From an uncultured Collinsella sp. (GTDB lineage Bacteria > Actinomycetota > Coriobacteriia > Coriobacteriales > Coriobacteriaceae): a DNA stretch of 64,000 nucleotides. Both the position numbers and the translations under genes were made by a program. Under the pieces are notes generated by a model, which made no database searches, was not told the origin of the DNA, and worked only from the letters and a program-made list of their open reading frames with translations. The DNA lies in assembly GCA_900543275.1 (NCBI GenBank), contig UQQL01000001.1:124001-188000 (forward strand). Direction: 5' to 3'. Positions 45,929 through 54,350 of this stretch are shown here, one piece after another (position 1 is the stretch's first letter; every line of letters starts with the position of its first letter).

Positions 45929-46579
45929 CTAGCGCACGGCCTTGACCGCCGCCGTCAGATCGAACAACGTATCGAGCACGGCCTCGCAGCCGTCCACCAC
46001 GTCCTGCGGAAGCGGCACGATATCGGGGACAGCAAAGACGTGGCAGCCAGCCGTAATGCCCGAGACGCAGCCGTTGCGCGAATCCTCGACCACGGCACAT
46101 TCCTCGGGGGCAAAGCCCGCGCGCTCGCAGGCAAGCAGATACATCTCGGGATCGGGCTTGCCGTGCACGACGTCCTCGCCGCAAGTCACCGTCTCAAACT
46201 TGTCAAAGAGGCCGACCATCTTAAGGTTACGCTCGGCCGTAACGAGGCGCGACGACGTTGCAAGGCCCACGTGATAGCCCGCAGCCAGCAGCTCGTCTAT
46301 GCACTCGGCAGCGCCGGCCTTAAGCTCCAGGTCGGTCTTGACCATCTCGTCGCGAATCTCCTTGTGGCGATGATAGATCGCCTCAGCGGTTTCTCTGCTG
46401 CCGCAATGCGCCTCAAGGATGTCCATGACATCGGGCAGCGTGCGACCGATAAACTGATGAATCAGCGTGTCATCAATCGCGACACCCAGCTCAGCAGCGG
46501 GCGATTTCCATGCCTTGATGCCCAGACGCTCGGTGTCGACCAGCGTTCCGTCCATATCAAAAATAACAGCCTTGATCAT
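45929..46579 (-). CDS. HAD family phosphatase, beta-phosphoglucomutase-like
   Basis: 216 residues from ATG at 46579. Motif I IFDMDGTLVDTE, motif II ATSSR, motif III lysine in the GKPDPEMYLLACE stretch, and motif IV VVEDSRNGCVSG. The cap domain sits after motif I. Probable sugar-phosphate phosphatase or mutase; substrate unknown. Divergent from larE. Confidence 0.91.
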   Translation of the reverse strand: MIKAVIFDMDGTLVDTERLGIKAWKSPAAELGVAIDDTLIHQFIGRTLPDVMDILEAHCGSRETAEAIYHRHKEIRDEMVKTDLELKAGAAECIDELLAAGYHVGLATSSRLVTAERNLKMVGLFDKFETVTCGEDVVHGKPDPEMYLLACERAGFAPEECAVVEDSRNGCVSGITAGCHVFAVPDIVPLPQDVVDGCEAVLDTLFDLTAAVKAVR

Positions 46580-46639
46580 ATCGGTCCCCCATTGACTCTC
46601 GCTGTCGCATTGCCGCAACTCTACCGCATTTGGCAACTT

Positions 46640-46656
46640 GTATATAACGTATATAC
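46640..46656. promoter_or_regulatory. Palindrome in the divergent HAD/larE promoter region
   Basis: GTATAT-AACGT-ATATAC is a perfect 6-bp inverted repeat with a 5-bp spacer, centred about 70 bases from the HAD start and 105 from larE. Confidence 0.4.
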
Positions 46657-46752
46657 CATATTGCACTTTCGTTACATAGATAGAAGTCTTATGACAAGCA
46701 GCCCAGTAGGATTATAGTTTTCGATCGAGTACTCAACGATAAGGATCGTTTC

Positions 46753-47631
46753 ATGATTTTAGACACCACGGCACCCGCAGAGGAGCTTCAAGACAAGCTA
46801 TCGGCGCTCGAACAGCTGCTTTTGGCATACGGGCGCGTGGCTATCGGGTTTTCCGGCGGCGTTGACAGCAGCTTTTTGGCCGCCGTATGCGCCCGCATCA
46901 TGCCTACCAATACCCTCCTCGTCCATCTCACCACGCCGCTCATCGGAACGCCCGAGCAGGCCTCGTTTGAGCGGTCCGTTGATGGACAAGCCAATGAAGG
47001 GGCACATTTTAAGCTCCCCGTGCTCAATCTTTCGGTCGATCAGCTGCAGCTCCCCCAAGTAGCCTGCAACGATGCTAATCGCTGCTACCACTGCAAGCAC
47101 GCCGGCTTTACCGCCATCGTCAACCACGCCAAGTCGCTCGGCTTTCCCACCGTCATCGATGGCAGTAATGCAAGCGATCGCGGTGACTACCGCCCCGGCA
47201 TGCGTGCGGCAGAAGAGCTCGGCGTACGCTCACCCCTTATGGAGGTCGGCTTTACCAAGGACGAAGAGCGCGAGCTGCTGCGCGCATGGGGCTATCCCGT
47301 TTGGAACCTGCCGGCGGGAGCATGTCTTGCCACCCGCGTCCCCACGGGCGAGGAGCTTACGCGCGAGAAGGTCGATTTAATCCGCGCCTGCGAGGATTAC
47401 CTGCACGATCTTGATCTGGCACAGGTACGCGCGCGCTTGATCGGCGGCTGCATGCATATCGAGGCCGCACCCGCAGATGTCGCCAAGATTGCTGCCCTCG
47501 GTGGCAACGCCGTCGATGCCGAGGGCAAAACCCCGCTGCCCGCCGTTATCGAGTCCGCGCTGCGCGAACTGGGCTGCGACCATATCTCCCCTGAGGTCAC
47601 CCCCTACATCCACGGCAACATGAACCTTTAG
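46753..47631 (+). CDS. larE: ATP-dependent sacrificial sulfur transferase LarE
   Basis: 292 residues. Pyrophosphatase loop SGGVDSSFLAAV at the N-terminus adenylates the pyridinium substrate. NRCYHCK and the GACLATRVPTGEE motif contain the cysteines of the LarE family; the Cys in ACLATR is the one that donates sulfur in single-turnover LarE. It builds the nickel-pincer nucleotide cofactor with LarB and LarC. Neither larB, larC nor larA is in this window. AAGGA precedes the start and a perfect hairpin follows the stop. Confidence 0.93.
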   Translation: MILDTTAPAEELQDKLSALEQLLLAYGRVAIGFSGGVDSSFLAAVCARIMPTNTLLVHLTTPLIGTPEQASFERSVDGQANEGAHFKLPVLNLSVDQLQLPQVACNDANRCYHCKHAGFTAIVNHAKSLGFPTVIDGSNASDRGDYRPGMRAAEELGVRSPLMEVGFTKDEERELLRAWGYPVWNLPAGACLATRVPTGEELTREKVDLIRACEDYLHDLDLAQVRARLIGGCMHIEAAPADVAKIAALGGNAVDAEGKTPLPAVIESALRELGCDHISPEVTPYIHGNMNL

Positions 47632-47658
47632 GTTACGCCGTTTTACAAACGGCGTAAC
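47632..47658 (+). terminator. Hairpin terminator of larE
   Basis: Perfect stem GTTACGCCGTTT / AAACGGCGTAAC with a TAC loop immediately after the stop codon; short T-tract absent. Confidence 0.65.
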
Positions 47659-47804
47659 TGCTCGGCGCTGCGCAGGCCCCGGGCACGGCAATCTGACGTT
47701 CAACTTCACGGGCGCGACCAAAAGGTCAGCGCCCGCTTGTTTCACGTCACCTTACCGCACCCGGAGCCTGCTCGCTCGCATATGCTCAACCTGGACTGCG
47801 TTAA

Positions 47805-47862
47805 CTGACCCGCCAATAAGGGACAGGTTTATTTTGGCAGGTTTTATCTGGGGAAACGCAAA
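47805..47862. repeat. AAACCTGCCAAAA-type extragenic repeat
   Basis: The reverse complement begins CCCAGATAAAACCTGCCAAA and continues identically to the repeat at 44609-44638. Arms ACCCGCCAATAA / TTATTTTGGCAGGT enclose GGGACAGG. The rest of 47659-47938 holds only a GGGCGC/GCGCCC stem and a terminator. Confidence 0.78.
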
Positions 47863-47863
47863 T

Positions 47864-47897
47864 AGGGCCGTGACACCCATACGGCGTCGCGGCCCTT
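47864..47897 (-). terminator. Terminator of the PTS/transketolase operon
   Basis: AGGGCCGTGACACC / GGCGTCGCGGCCCT stem on the minus strand, about 40 bases after the EIIA stop, followed by ATTTGCG. Confidence 0.65.
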
Positions 47898-47938
47898 TTC
47901 CTTGGAGAAGAATCAATTGATTGAACGGGATGACCGTT

Positions 47939-48391
47939 CTAGTCTTCGAGTCCGCTATTGATGAGCTCCGCAATCTCAACGGGATCGGTGCTCGCACGCA
48001 CTTTGTCACGGAAGCCGGCGTCCATCAGCATGACGGCAGCCTTGGAGAGCAGACGCAGGTGCGTGGTTCCAGCCTCGCCGGCGGGCACGTACAGCGCGAG
48101 TGCAACATCGACGGGCACCCCATCGAAGCTCGGCCATTCAACGGGCTCGACCAGCTTAAGCACGGCAACGCCCGGCGTGTGAATCGCGTCGCTTTTGGCA
48201 TGCGGAACGGCAAAACCGGCGACAAGCCCGGTCTCGGCCTCGTTCTCGCGAGCAATAAAGGCAGCCTCTACGGCAGATGCGTCATCGGCAAAGCCGAGCT
48301 CGATTGCCTGCTCGGACAAATAATGCAGGGCGTCCTCGCGCGAGGCGGCGGTATACCCTATCGTCACTTGGTTGGCAGATACAAATCCCAT
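47939..48391 (-). CDS. PTS fructose-type EIIA component
   Basis: 150 residues, PTS_EIIA_2 (fructose/mannitol) fold. The phosphorylated His is in VAGFAVPHAKSDAI. Passes phosphate from HPr to the EIIB domain of the EIIBC gene at the other end of the same cluster. It is the last gene of the operon, 11 bases after the transketolase C-terminal subunit. Confidence 0.92.
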   Translation of the reverse strand: MGFVSANQVTIGYTAASREDALHYLSEQAIELGFADDASAVEAAFIARENEAETGLVAGFAVPHAKSDAIHTPGVAVLKLVEPVEWPSFDGVPVDVALALYVPAGEAGTTHLRLLSKAAVMLMDAGFRDKVRASTDPVEIAELINSGLED

Positions 48392-48402
48392 GGAAACCTT
48401 CC

Positions 48403-49341
48403 TTACAACACAGACCTGACCGCAGCTTCGATACCGTCGGCGTCCAAACCGTACTTGTGCAGCAAATCGACCGCAGGGCCGGACTCGCCATACACATCGC
48501 GCACGCCGACGCGTCGCATCGGCACCGGATACTGCTCCGCGAGCACCGAGGCCACAGCCTCGCCAAGACCACCGATAATCGAATGCTCCTCGGCGGTGAC
48601 CACGCGACCAGTCTTCTTGGCGCTGGCAACCACCAGGCGCTCATCGAGCGGCTTGATCGTGTGCATGTTGATGACCTCGGCATCGATACCATCGGCAGCG
48701 AGCGCCTCGGCAGCCTCAAGCGCCTCGGCGACCATAAGGCCACAAGCGATGATGGTCACATCGGACCCCTCGCGCACGACCACGCCGCGACCAATCTTGA
48801 ACTCATAGTCCTCGTGATCGTTGATGACCGGTGTTGCCAGGCGGCCGAAGCGCATGTAAACCGGGCCCTCAAACTCATAGGCGGCGCGCACACAGGCACG
48901 AGCCTCGACGTCGTCGGCGGGAACGACCACCGTCATACCCGGAATCGTGCGCATGAGTGCGATATCCTCGCAGCACTGGTGCGTGGCGCCGTCCTCGCCC
49001 ACCGAAATGCCGGCATGAGTAGCGCCAATCTTGACGTTGAGGTGCGGGTAGCCGATGGAATTGCGGACCTGCTCGTAGGCGCGACCGGCGGCAAACATCG
49101 CAAAGGTGCTCGCAAAAGCAACGCGGCCCGTGGTCGCGATGCCGGCGGCAAGACCCATCAGGTTGCTCTCGGCAATGCCGGCGTCGTAGAAGCGCTCAGG
49201 GTGCGCAGCCTTAAACTTACCGGTCTGCGTGGCGGCGGCCAGGTCGGCATCGAGAACCACAAAGTCATCGCGCTCATTGCCCAGCTCGACAAGTGCCTCG
49301 CCATAGCTAACGCGCGTGGCGACTTTCTTGACGTCTGCCAT
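48403..49341 (-). CDS. Transketolase, C-terminal subunit
   Basis: 312 residues covering the pyrimidine-binding and C-terminal domains of transketolase: RVSYGEALVEL, DADLAAATQTG, HCCEDIALMRTIPGM-type region HQCCEDIALMRTIPG, and the C-terminal TAEEHSIIGGLGEAVA. It must pair with the N-terminal subunit; the two genes overlap by one base (start and stop share 49341). Split transketolases are usual in sugar-catabolic clusters. Confidence 0.94.
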   Translation of the reverse strand: MADVKKVATRVSYGEALVELGNERDDFVVLDADLAAATQTGKFKAAHPERFYDAGIAESNLMGLAAGIATTGRVAFASTFAMFAAGRAYEQVRNSIGYPHLNVKIGATHAGISVGEDGATHQCCEDIALMRTIPGMTVVVPADDVEARACVRAAYEFEGPVYMRFGRLATPVINDHEDYEFKIGRGVVVREGSDVTIIACGLMVAEALEAAEALAADGIDAEVINMHTIKPLDERLVVASAKKTGRVVTAEEHSIIGGLGEAVASVLAEQYPVPMRRVGVRDVYGESGPAVDLLHKYGLDADGIEAAVRSVL

Positions 49342-50171
49342 TAGAGCTCCTCCCCTGCTGCTGCGAGCTCGGCCATGGCCTGCTCAAACTGTTCATCGTT
49401 GGGTGCCTTGCCGTGCCAGCCCACCTGGTTTTCCATAAAGGAGACGCCCTTGCCCTTCACCGTCTCGGCGATAATGGCCACGGGCGAGTCGCTCACTTTG
49501 CGGGCCTCGGCAAAGGCGGCGGCAATCTGCGCCATGTCGTTACCGTCGGCGAGCTCGATCACATGCCACTTAAAGGCGCGGAACTTGTCAGCGAGCGGCA
49601 TGGCCGAGTTGACTTCATCGATCGTGCCGTCAATCTGCAAGCCGTTGTGGTCGACGACGGCAACAAGATTGTCGAGCGCATGGTTGCCGGCGAACATGGC
49701 CGCCTCCCACACCTGGCCTTCCTCGCACTCACCGTCGCCCAGCAACGTGTAGACACGGTAGCCGTCGCCCCAGTGCTTAGCGGCAAGCGCCATTCCAACT
49801 GCAGCAGAGATGCCCTGACCGAGCGATCCGGTGGACATATCGATGCCAGGGGCGTCGTTCATGTTGGGATGGCCCTGCAGTCGGCTGCCAATATGACGGA
49901 GCGTCTCGAGCTCTTCGACGGGAAAATAGCCGCGATTTGCCAACACCGAATACAGGCCCGGCGCCGCGTGACCCTTGGAGAGCACAAAGCGATCGCGATC
50001 GGCCTTGTGAGGGTCGGCAGGATCGATATTCATTTCCTCAAAGTACAGATACGTCATGATGTCGGCAGCACCGAGCGATCCACCCGGGTGTCCCGACTTG
50101 GCCGCGTGAACCGCAGTCACGACACCCTTCCTGACCTCATTGGCGACCTTCGCCAGCTCCTGGTTGGTCAT
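49341..50171 (-). CDS. Transketolase, N-terminal subunit
   Basis: 276 residues with the thiamine-diphosphate motif GDGECEEGQVWEAAMFAGN and the substrate-binding AKSGHPGGSLGAADI and LSKGHAAPGLY. Works with the C-terminal subunit to move two-carbon units between ketose and aldose phosphates. ATG at 50171 follows AGAGGA; the frame open to 50231 is not needed. Confidence 0.94.
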   Translation of the reverse strand: MTNQELAKVANEVRKGVVTAVHAAKSGHPGGSLGAADIMTYLYFEEMNIDPADPHKADRDRFVLSKGHAAPGLYSVLANRGYFPVEELETLRHIGSRLQGHPNMNDAPGIDMSTGSLGQGISAAVGMALAAKHWGDGYRVYTLLGDGECEEGQVWEAAMFAGNHALDNLVAVVDHNGLQIDGTIDEVNSAMPLADKFRAFKWHVIELADGNDMAQIAAAFAEARKVSDSPVAIIAETVKGKGVSFMENQVGWHGKAPNDEQFEQAMAELAAAGEEL

Positions 50172-50234
50172 ACGAATTCCTCTCTTGAGAACAACCCCGG
50201 CACCGGATGACGCGATGCCGGGGCAATCCACTCG

Positions 50235-50918
50235 TTAAGCCTGAGCGACGACCTTCTGCCAGTCAGCCTCAAAAGAGGCAAGGCCCTGGTCGGTCAGCGG
50301 GTGATGCAAGCATTTCTTAAGAGCGGCCATGGGGACGGTCGCAATGTCGGCACCAAGCAGCGCCGCCTGGGTCACATGGTTGGGCGTGCGGACCGAAGCG
50401 GTGATGATCTCAACGGTGTCGTCGACGTTCTTGCCGGTCCAGTCATAGTTCTTGATGCAAGTCACAACATTGTCGAGCTGCGAGATACCGTCCTCGGCGA
50501 TGTCATCGAAGCGCCCCACAAACGGGCTGATGTAGCGAGCACCGGCATTGGCGGCCATAAGGGCCTGCGTCGGCGAGAAGACGAGCGTCATGTTGACGCG
50601 CACGCCAGCATCGGCCAGCGCACGGCAGGCGGCAAGGCCGGCCTCGCACACGGGAAGCTTGACCACGATGTTGGGGGCGAGGGCGGCAAGGCGCTTGCCC
50701 TCCTCGATCATACCCTCGGCAGTGGTAGCGGTAGACTCGGCGGAAACGGGCAGGCCCTCGCAAAGCTCGGCAATCTTGAGCATATGGGGCTCAAAGTCGG
50801 CAAGCTTGCCGCCGGTCTTGGCGTACAGGGACGGGTTGGTGGTAACACCGGCCAGGCAGCCCCAGCTCTTGGCCACGGCGATCTCGTCCAGATTGGCGGT
50901 ATCGATAAAGAACTTCAT
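50235..50918 (-). CDS. Small transaldolase / fructose-6-phosphate aldolase type (TalC/FSA)
   Basis: 227 residues, short class of transaldolase. MKFFIDTANLDEIAVAKSWG at the N-terminus, Schiff-base Lys in NIVVKLPV, and VNMTLVFSPTQALMAANAGARYISPFVGR. Combined with split transketolase it interconverts pentose, hexose and related phosphates. 63 bases upstream of the transketolase N-terminal gene. Confidence 0.93.
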   Translation of the reverse strand: MKFFIDTANLDEIAVAKSWGCLAGVTTNPSLYAKTGGKLADFEPHMLKIAELCEGLPVSAESTATTAEGMIEEGKRLAALAPNIVVKLPVCEAGLAACRALADAGVRVNMTLVFSPTQALMAANAGARYISPFVGRFDDIAEDGISQLDNVVTCIKNYDWTGKNVDDTVEIITASVRTPNHVTQAALLGADIATVPMAALKKCLHHPLTDQGLASFEADWQKVVAQA

Positions 50919-50956
50919 GGTGCAAACTCCTTCGAAGGAATCCAAAACTCAAAAAA

Positions 50957-50985
50957 TAGGACAAAGGGGATGTCCCTTTGTCCTA
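50957..50985. repeat. TAGGACAAAGGG palindrome
   Basis: TAGGACAAAGGG / CCCTTTGTCCTA, perfect 12-bp arms around GATGT, between the aldolase subunit and transaldolase genes. Confidence 0.85.
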
Positions 50986-50988
50986 TGT

Positions 50989-51024
50989 GCCGGGCCTGCG
51001 GCTGGGACATGCCCCAGGCCCGGC
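50989..51024 (-). other. Intercistronic hairpin downstream of the GatZ-like gene
   Basis: GCCGGGCCTG / CAGGCCCGGC with a 16-nt loop, 20 bases after the GatZ-like stop on the minus strand and next to the TAGGACAAAGGG palindrome. Probably an mRNA-processing or partial terminator hairpin; no T-run. Confidence 0.7.
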
Positions 51025-51043
51025 GTCGTGTAGGAAAAGCTAC

Positions 51044-52318
51044 TTAGTCCTCGAGAGCCTTCTCGATGCGGCTCGTGACGCCCTTGAGGTTAAGACCGAC
51101 GACGTACTGCTTGATCGGGCGCTTGATGTGCTCGATCACAAAGCGCTTGCCGTCGATGTCCTGGGCAGCGAGGTTGCGATAGAGCTTCTCGACCTGCTCC
51201 TTGACCTCAGGATCGTTGAACGCATAGTGGCCGGAGACATCCAGGATCTTCAGACTGAGCTCATCGTCGGCAAGGATGTCATCGACCTGCAGGTTGACGT
51301 CGTCGCCAGTCATCCACTTGCGCCAGCGCTCGGTCTTGATGGCCTTGACCAGCAGGGTGTGATACAGGTCGGAGGGGTCATCGCACAGACCGTTGTCGAC
51401 CAGGATCTGCTCGGTAGCGCAGAGCTTGAGGTAAGCGCGGGTCTCCTCGGTGCCGTACTGAGGGGCGACATTGGAAGCGGTCACGTGAGCCGGGATGTGC
51501 TCGAGCAGCGTCGCGTCATCCAGGTAGTCGGCGTTGTGCTCCTTCAGACCCACGCCGTAGCGCTTGGCCATATCGGCAAGCTCGCGAGCGTTCTTGAAGT
51601 TGTAATGGCCGACCTGCTCGGTCCAACGGGTAAGCGTGCCGGTCTGACCGACGATAAAGGTGGGCATGGGGCAGCCGCGCTTCTCGAGCTCGGGCTGCAG
51701 CTGAGAAATGAACTCCTCGTACTTATCGGTGGAGGTCAGGCCGCCATTGGTCTCCTCGGTACCGACCTCATAGGCGACCTCGGGCAGGTTATGCTCGCGA
51801 CGGTACTGCTCAAGGTAGTCGATAAGATCGATCGTACGGCGAAGCACCACGTCGAGCGGAATAACCTTGCCGATCTGATAGGGGTCCTTGGTGGGGTCGA
51901 CCATCAGCAGGTCAAAGCCCGCCTCCATGTCGGCGACAAAGGACTTGCGGGCGAGCTCCATGGCCTCGTCCTCGGGCAGGTGGGCGTTACGCTCCTCGTC
52001 GCGCTGCCACGGACCGCCGTGATCGCGGCACAGGTAGTACGGACCGGTGTAACCCACCTCATCGGCAACCTTCTTGATGTCGGCGGCAAAGCGCGTCTGG
52101 TCCCAACCGTTAACGTAGCCGGCGCCCATCTCGTCCATATCGACCTGGTTGCGGCTGGCGATAAACATGGGCGGGAAATCCTCGTCCTTGGCAAGCTCGA
52201 ACACGGCCTGAATCAGGTTGGGGCTCATGGGACCAATGCCGACCATGGTTGCGTGATCGCCGCTATCCTGCAGCTTGAGCATGCCCTGAACGGCCTGGCG
52301 GATGGTGAGGTTGGACAT
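51044..52318 (-). CDS. Tagatose-bisphosphate aldolase accessory subunit-like protein (GatZ/KbaZ family)
   Basis: 424 residues. The N-terminal ATMVGIGPMSPNLIQAVFELAKDE and the acidic segment CRDHGGPWQRDEE place it in the GatZ/KbaZ family, which stabilises class II tagatose-1,6-bisphosphate aldolase GatY. No gatY-like gene is in the cluster, so it may act alone or on a different sugar phosphate. AAGGAGAACAAA precedes ATG at 52318. Confidence 0.85.
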   Translation of the reverse strand: MSNLTIRQAVQGMLKLQDSGDHATMVGIGPMSPNLIQAVFELAKDEDFPPMFIASRNQVDMDEMGAGYVNGWDQTRFAADIKKVADEVGYTGPYYLCRDHGGPWQRDEERNAHLPEDEAMELARKSFVADMEAGFDLLMVDPTKDPYQIGKVIPLDVVLRRTIDLIDYLEQYRREHNLPEVAYEVGTEETNGGLTSTDKYEEFISQLQPELEKRGCPMPTFIVGQTGTLTRWTEQVGHYNFKNARELADMAKRYGVGLKEHNADYLDDATLLEHIPAHVTASNVAPQYGTEETRAYLKLCATEQILVDNGLCDDPSDLYHTLLVKAIKTERWRKWMTGDDVNLQVDDILADDELSLKILDVSGHYAFNDPEVKEQVEKLYRNLAAQDIDGKRFVIEHIKRPIKQYVVGLNLKGVTSRIEKALED

Positions 52319-52387
52319 TTTGTTCTCCTTCTCCAGAGGATTTTTGACAAAAGTTCCCTGGGACCCAGATGCGGGCCCTATCAGTAC

Positions 52388-52448
52388 GGATGGATTTTGT
52401 TGTGTAGGGGCGGTTGTGCGGAGTCAAATCCATCCCTCCGCACAACCG
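52388..52448 (-). ncRNA. Interleaved inverted repeats with pseudoknot topology between EIIBC and GatZ-like genes
   Basis: Four blocks lie in the order A-B-A'-B': GGATGGATTT (52388-52397), CGGTTGTGCGGAG (52411-52423), AAATCCATCC (52426-52435), CTCCGCACAACCG (52436-52448). A pairs with A' and B with B', both perfectly. In the operon transcript the 13-bp B hairpin has the A' complement in its loop, which can pair with a downstream A block. Both helices may not form fully at once because the first connecting loop has no bases. Confidence 0.7.
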
Positions 52449-52462
52449 GAGTCCTTAAAGGT

Positions 52463-53935
52463 TTACTTGGCCTGCTTGTCGAGCGTGGGCTTCATGGCAA
52501 TCAGGATCGCAGCGGCGACCACGGAGCCAATCACGATGTCCAGGCAGAACAGCGCGACGTTGTTGGTGGCAAGGGCGACGATAAAGCCACCGTGCGGGAC
52601 GTAGCAGTCGATACCCTGGAAGGCGGCAAGCGCCGCGCCCACGGCAGAGCCGATGCAAATGCCGGGAAGGGTGTGACCGAGGTCCTTGACCGCGAAGGGG
52701 ATAGCGCCCTCGGTAATACCGATGCAGCCCATGAACAGTGCGGAGATACCCATCTGGCGATCGGCGTCATCGAACTTGTTCTTGGCGATGAGCGCAGCGA
52801 GGCCACAGGCAATCGGAGGAACGGCGACGGCGACGCGGAACATACCATTAGGACCGTAGATGCCGGAGGCCATGATGGCCATAGTAAAGGTCGAAGCGGT
52901 CTTGTTGATGGGGCCGCCCATATCGAAGGCGGTCATAACACCAATGACCAGGCCCAGGACGACGGCGGAGCCACCCTGCAGGCTACCGAGCACGCCGGTG
53001 AGCCAGTCCATCACGAAGCCAAGCGGCGTGGCCAGGATGTAGATGTAGGCCATGCCCAGGACGAGCGAGGTCAGAATCGGGATGATCAGGATCGGCATGA
53101 TGGTCTGGATGGTGTTGTTGACCTTCCAGGTCTTCATCCAGCGGACAAAGTAACCGCAGATGACAGCCATGATCATGGCGCCCAAGAAGCCGGTCGAAAC
53201 GCTGTTGCCGCTCGGGGTGACGACGGCGTTGTTGACCAAGTAGCCCAGGACAAAACCGGGGGCGAGCGCGGGCTTGCCGGCCATCGAGTAGGCGATGTAT
53301 GCCGCAAGCACCGGGATCATCATGGAGATGCCGGCCATGCCGATGGTGTTAAGACTCACCATCAGCGGGTTCGTAACCTCCATGCCGTTGGCGCCGGCGG
53401 TACCGGATGCCAGCGAGAAGGCGAGAAACACGCCACCGATAACGACGATGGGGATAAAATAGGAAACGCCGGTATTGAATGCATTGAGCAGCGTCTTACC
53501 AGGATCGGCAAAGATGGACTGCTTGGACGCCGGTGTCGGGGCCTGCGGGGCAGCGGAGACGGCCTTCTTCTCTGCCTTGGCCTCGGCCTTGGGCGCGTCA
53601 ACGGCGCCGCCCGTCGCCTTGATAATCTCAACAGCCTGGTCGATGATCTTGACCGGATCGGCGATCACATCGGAAGTACCGACCTTGAGGAACTTGCCCT
53701 CGGCCATCTTCTGCTCAAAACGGTCCTCGTTCTCGACACCCACGTCGACGGACTCCAGGACCAGGTCGGCGGAGTCCACGTCTTCCTGCGTGAGCTCATT
53801 CTCGATACCCAGGCCACCCTGAGCCTCGACCTTGCACTCGATGCCACGGGCGGCGCATTCATCCTGAATCGCCTTCTGGGCCATATACGTGTGGGCGATA
53901 CCCACGGTACAGGCGGCAACGCCTACGATCTTCAT
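52463..53935 (-). CDS. PTS fructose-type EIIBC component
   Basis: 490 residues. EIIB at residues 1-~105: MKIVGVAACTVGIAHTYMAQ with the phospho-Cys at position 9 (the usual ACPTGIAHT reads ACTVGIAHT). An Ala/Lys/Pro-rich linker (~110-150) leads to the EIIC membrane domain (TGVSYFIPIVVIGGVFLAF; DMGGPINKTASTF). ATG at 53935 follows AGAGGGAAG. First gene of the operon; the transported sugar is phosphorylated on entry and then handled by the aldolase, transaldolase and transketolase genes. Confidence 0.92.
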   Translation of the reverse strand: MKIVGVAACTVGIAHTYMAQKAIQDECAARGIECKVEAQGGLGIENELTQEDVDSADLVLESVDVGVENEDRFEQKMAEGKFLKVGTSDVIADPVKIIDQAVEIIKATGGAVDAPKAEAKAEKKAVSAAPQAPTPASKQSIFADPGKTLLNAFNTGVSYFIPIVVIGGVFLAFSLASGTAGANGMEVTNPLMVSLNTIGMAGISMMIPVLAAYIAYSMAGKPALAPGFVLGYLVNNAVVTPSGNSVSTGFLGAMIMAVICGYFVRWMKTWKVNNTIQTIMPILIIPILTSLVLGMAYIYILATPLGFVMDWLTGVLGSLQGGSAVVLGLVIGVMTAFDMGGPINKTASTFTMAIMASGIYGPNGMFRVAVAVPPIACGLAALIAKNKFDDADRQMGISALFMGCIGITEGAIPFAVKDLGHTLPGICIGSAVGAALAAFQGIDCYVPHGGFIVALATNNVALFCLDIVIGSVVAAAILIAMKPTLDKQAK

Positions 53936-54098
53936 TGCTTCCCTCTTTTCATAGAGTTGCGTGCGCAAGACACCGTTTGCGGAGGCCTCCGGAGCATCCC
54001 CTGCCGTTTGGACTTGCTGTCTTTTCGACAAGACCAATATAGGTGCTCGTTTTTCTTAATGCCAGCTTATTTCGGTAAACGCGCAGGTCAGAGCGTTG

Positions 54099-54125
54099 GT
54101 TATGCGATTTAGTTATGCGTTTAAC
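54099..54125. promoter_or_regulatory. LacI-type operator candidates between the PTS operon and its regulator
   Basis: GTTATGCGTTTAAC (54112-54125) has GTTA/TAAC ends and a central CG, as LacI-family operators do; GTTATGCGATTTAG (54099-54112) directly adjoins it. A possible minus-strand -10 TATATT lies near 54040. Confidence 0.55.
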
Positions 54126-54350
54126 CAAAAATGAATCCTGCGATTTTACCCTCGATTTCAAAAGTCAAGAAGTATTTGATTTTCTCGGTAGACGGCAGAT
54201 GCGCATGCCGGTCACAAATTTCGACCCCACCCGTATACCGCATTTGTTGCATACTCATATGAAAGGAAAAGGTCGCTCACCGAAGCGTATCCCTCACCAA
54301 GACTCAAAGTCATCATGTTGGAAAATGCTCATCTGTCGGAAGGAGTCGCT

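Noticed and set aside
50978..54112. 1044-codon plus-strand ORF
   Set aside because: Lies opposite the GatZ-like and EIIBC genes, both with recognisable motifs; no ribosome binding site or domain of its own.
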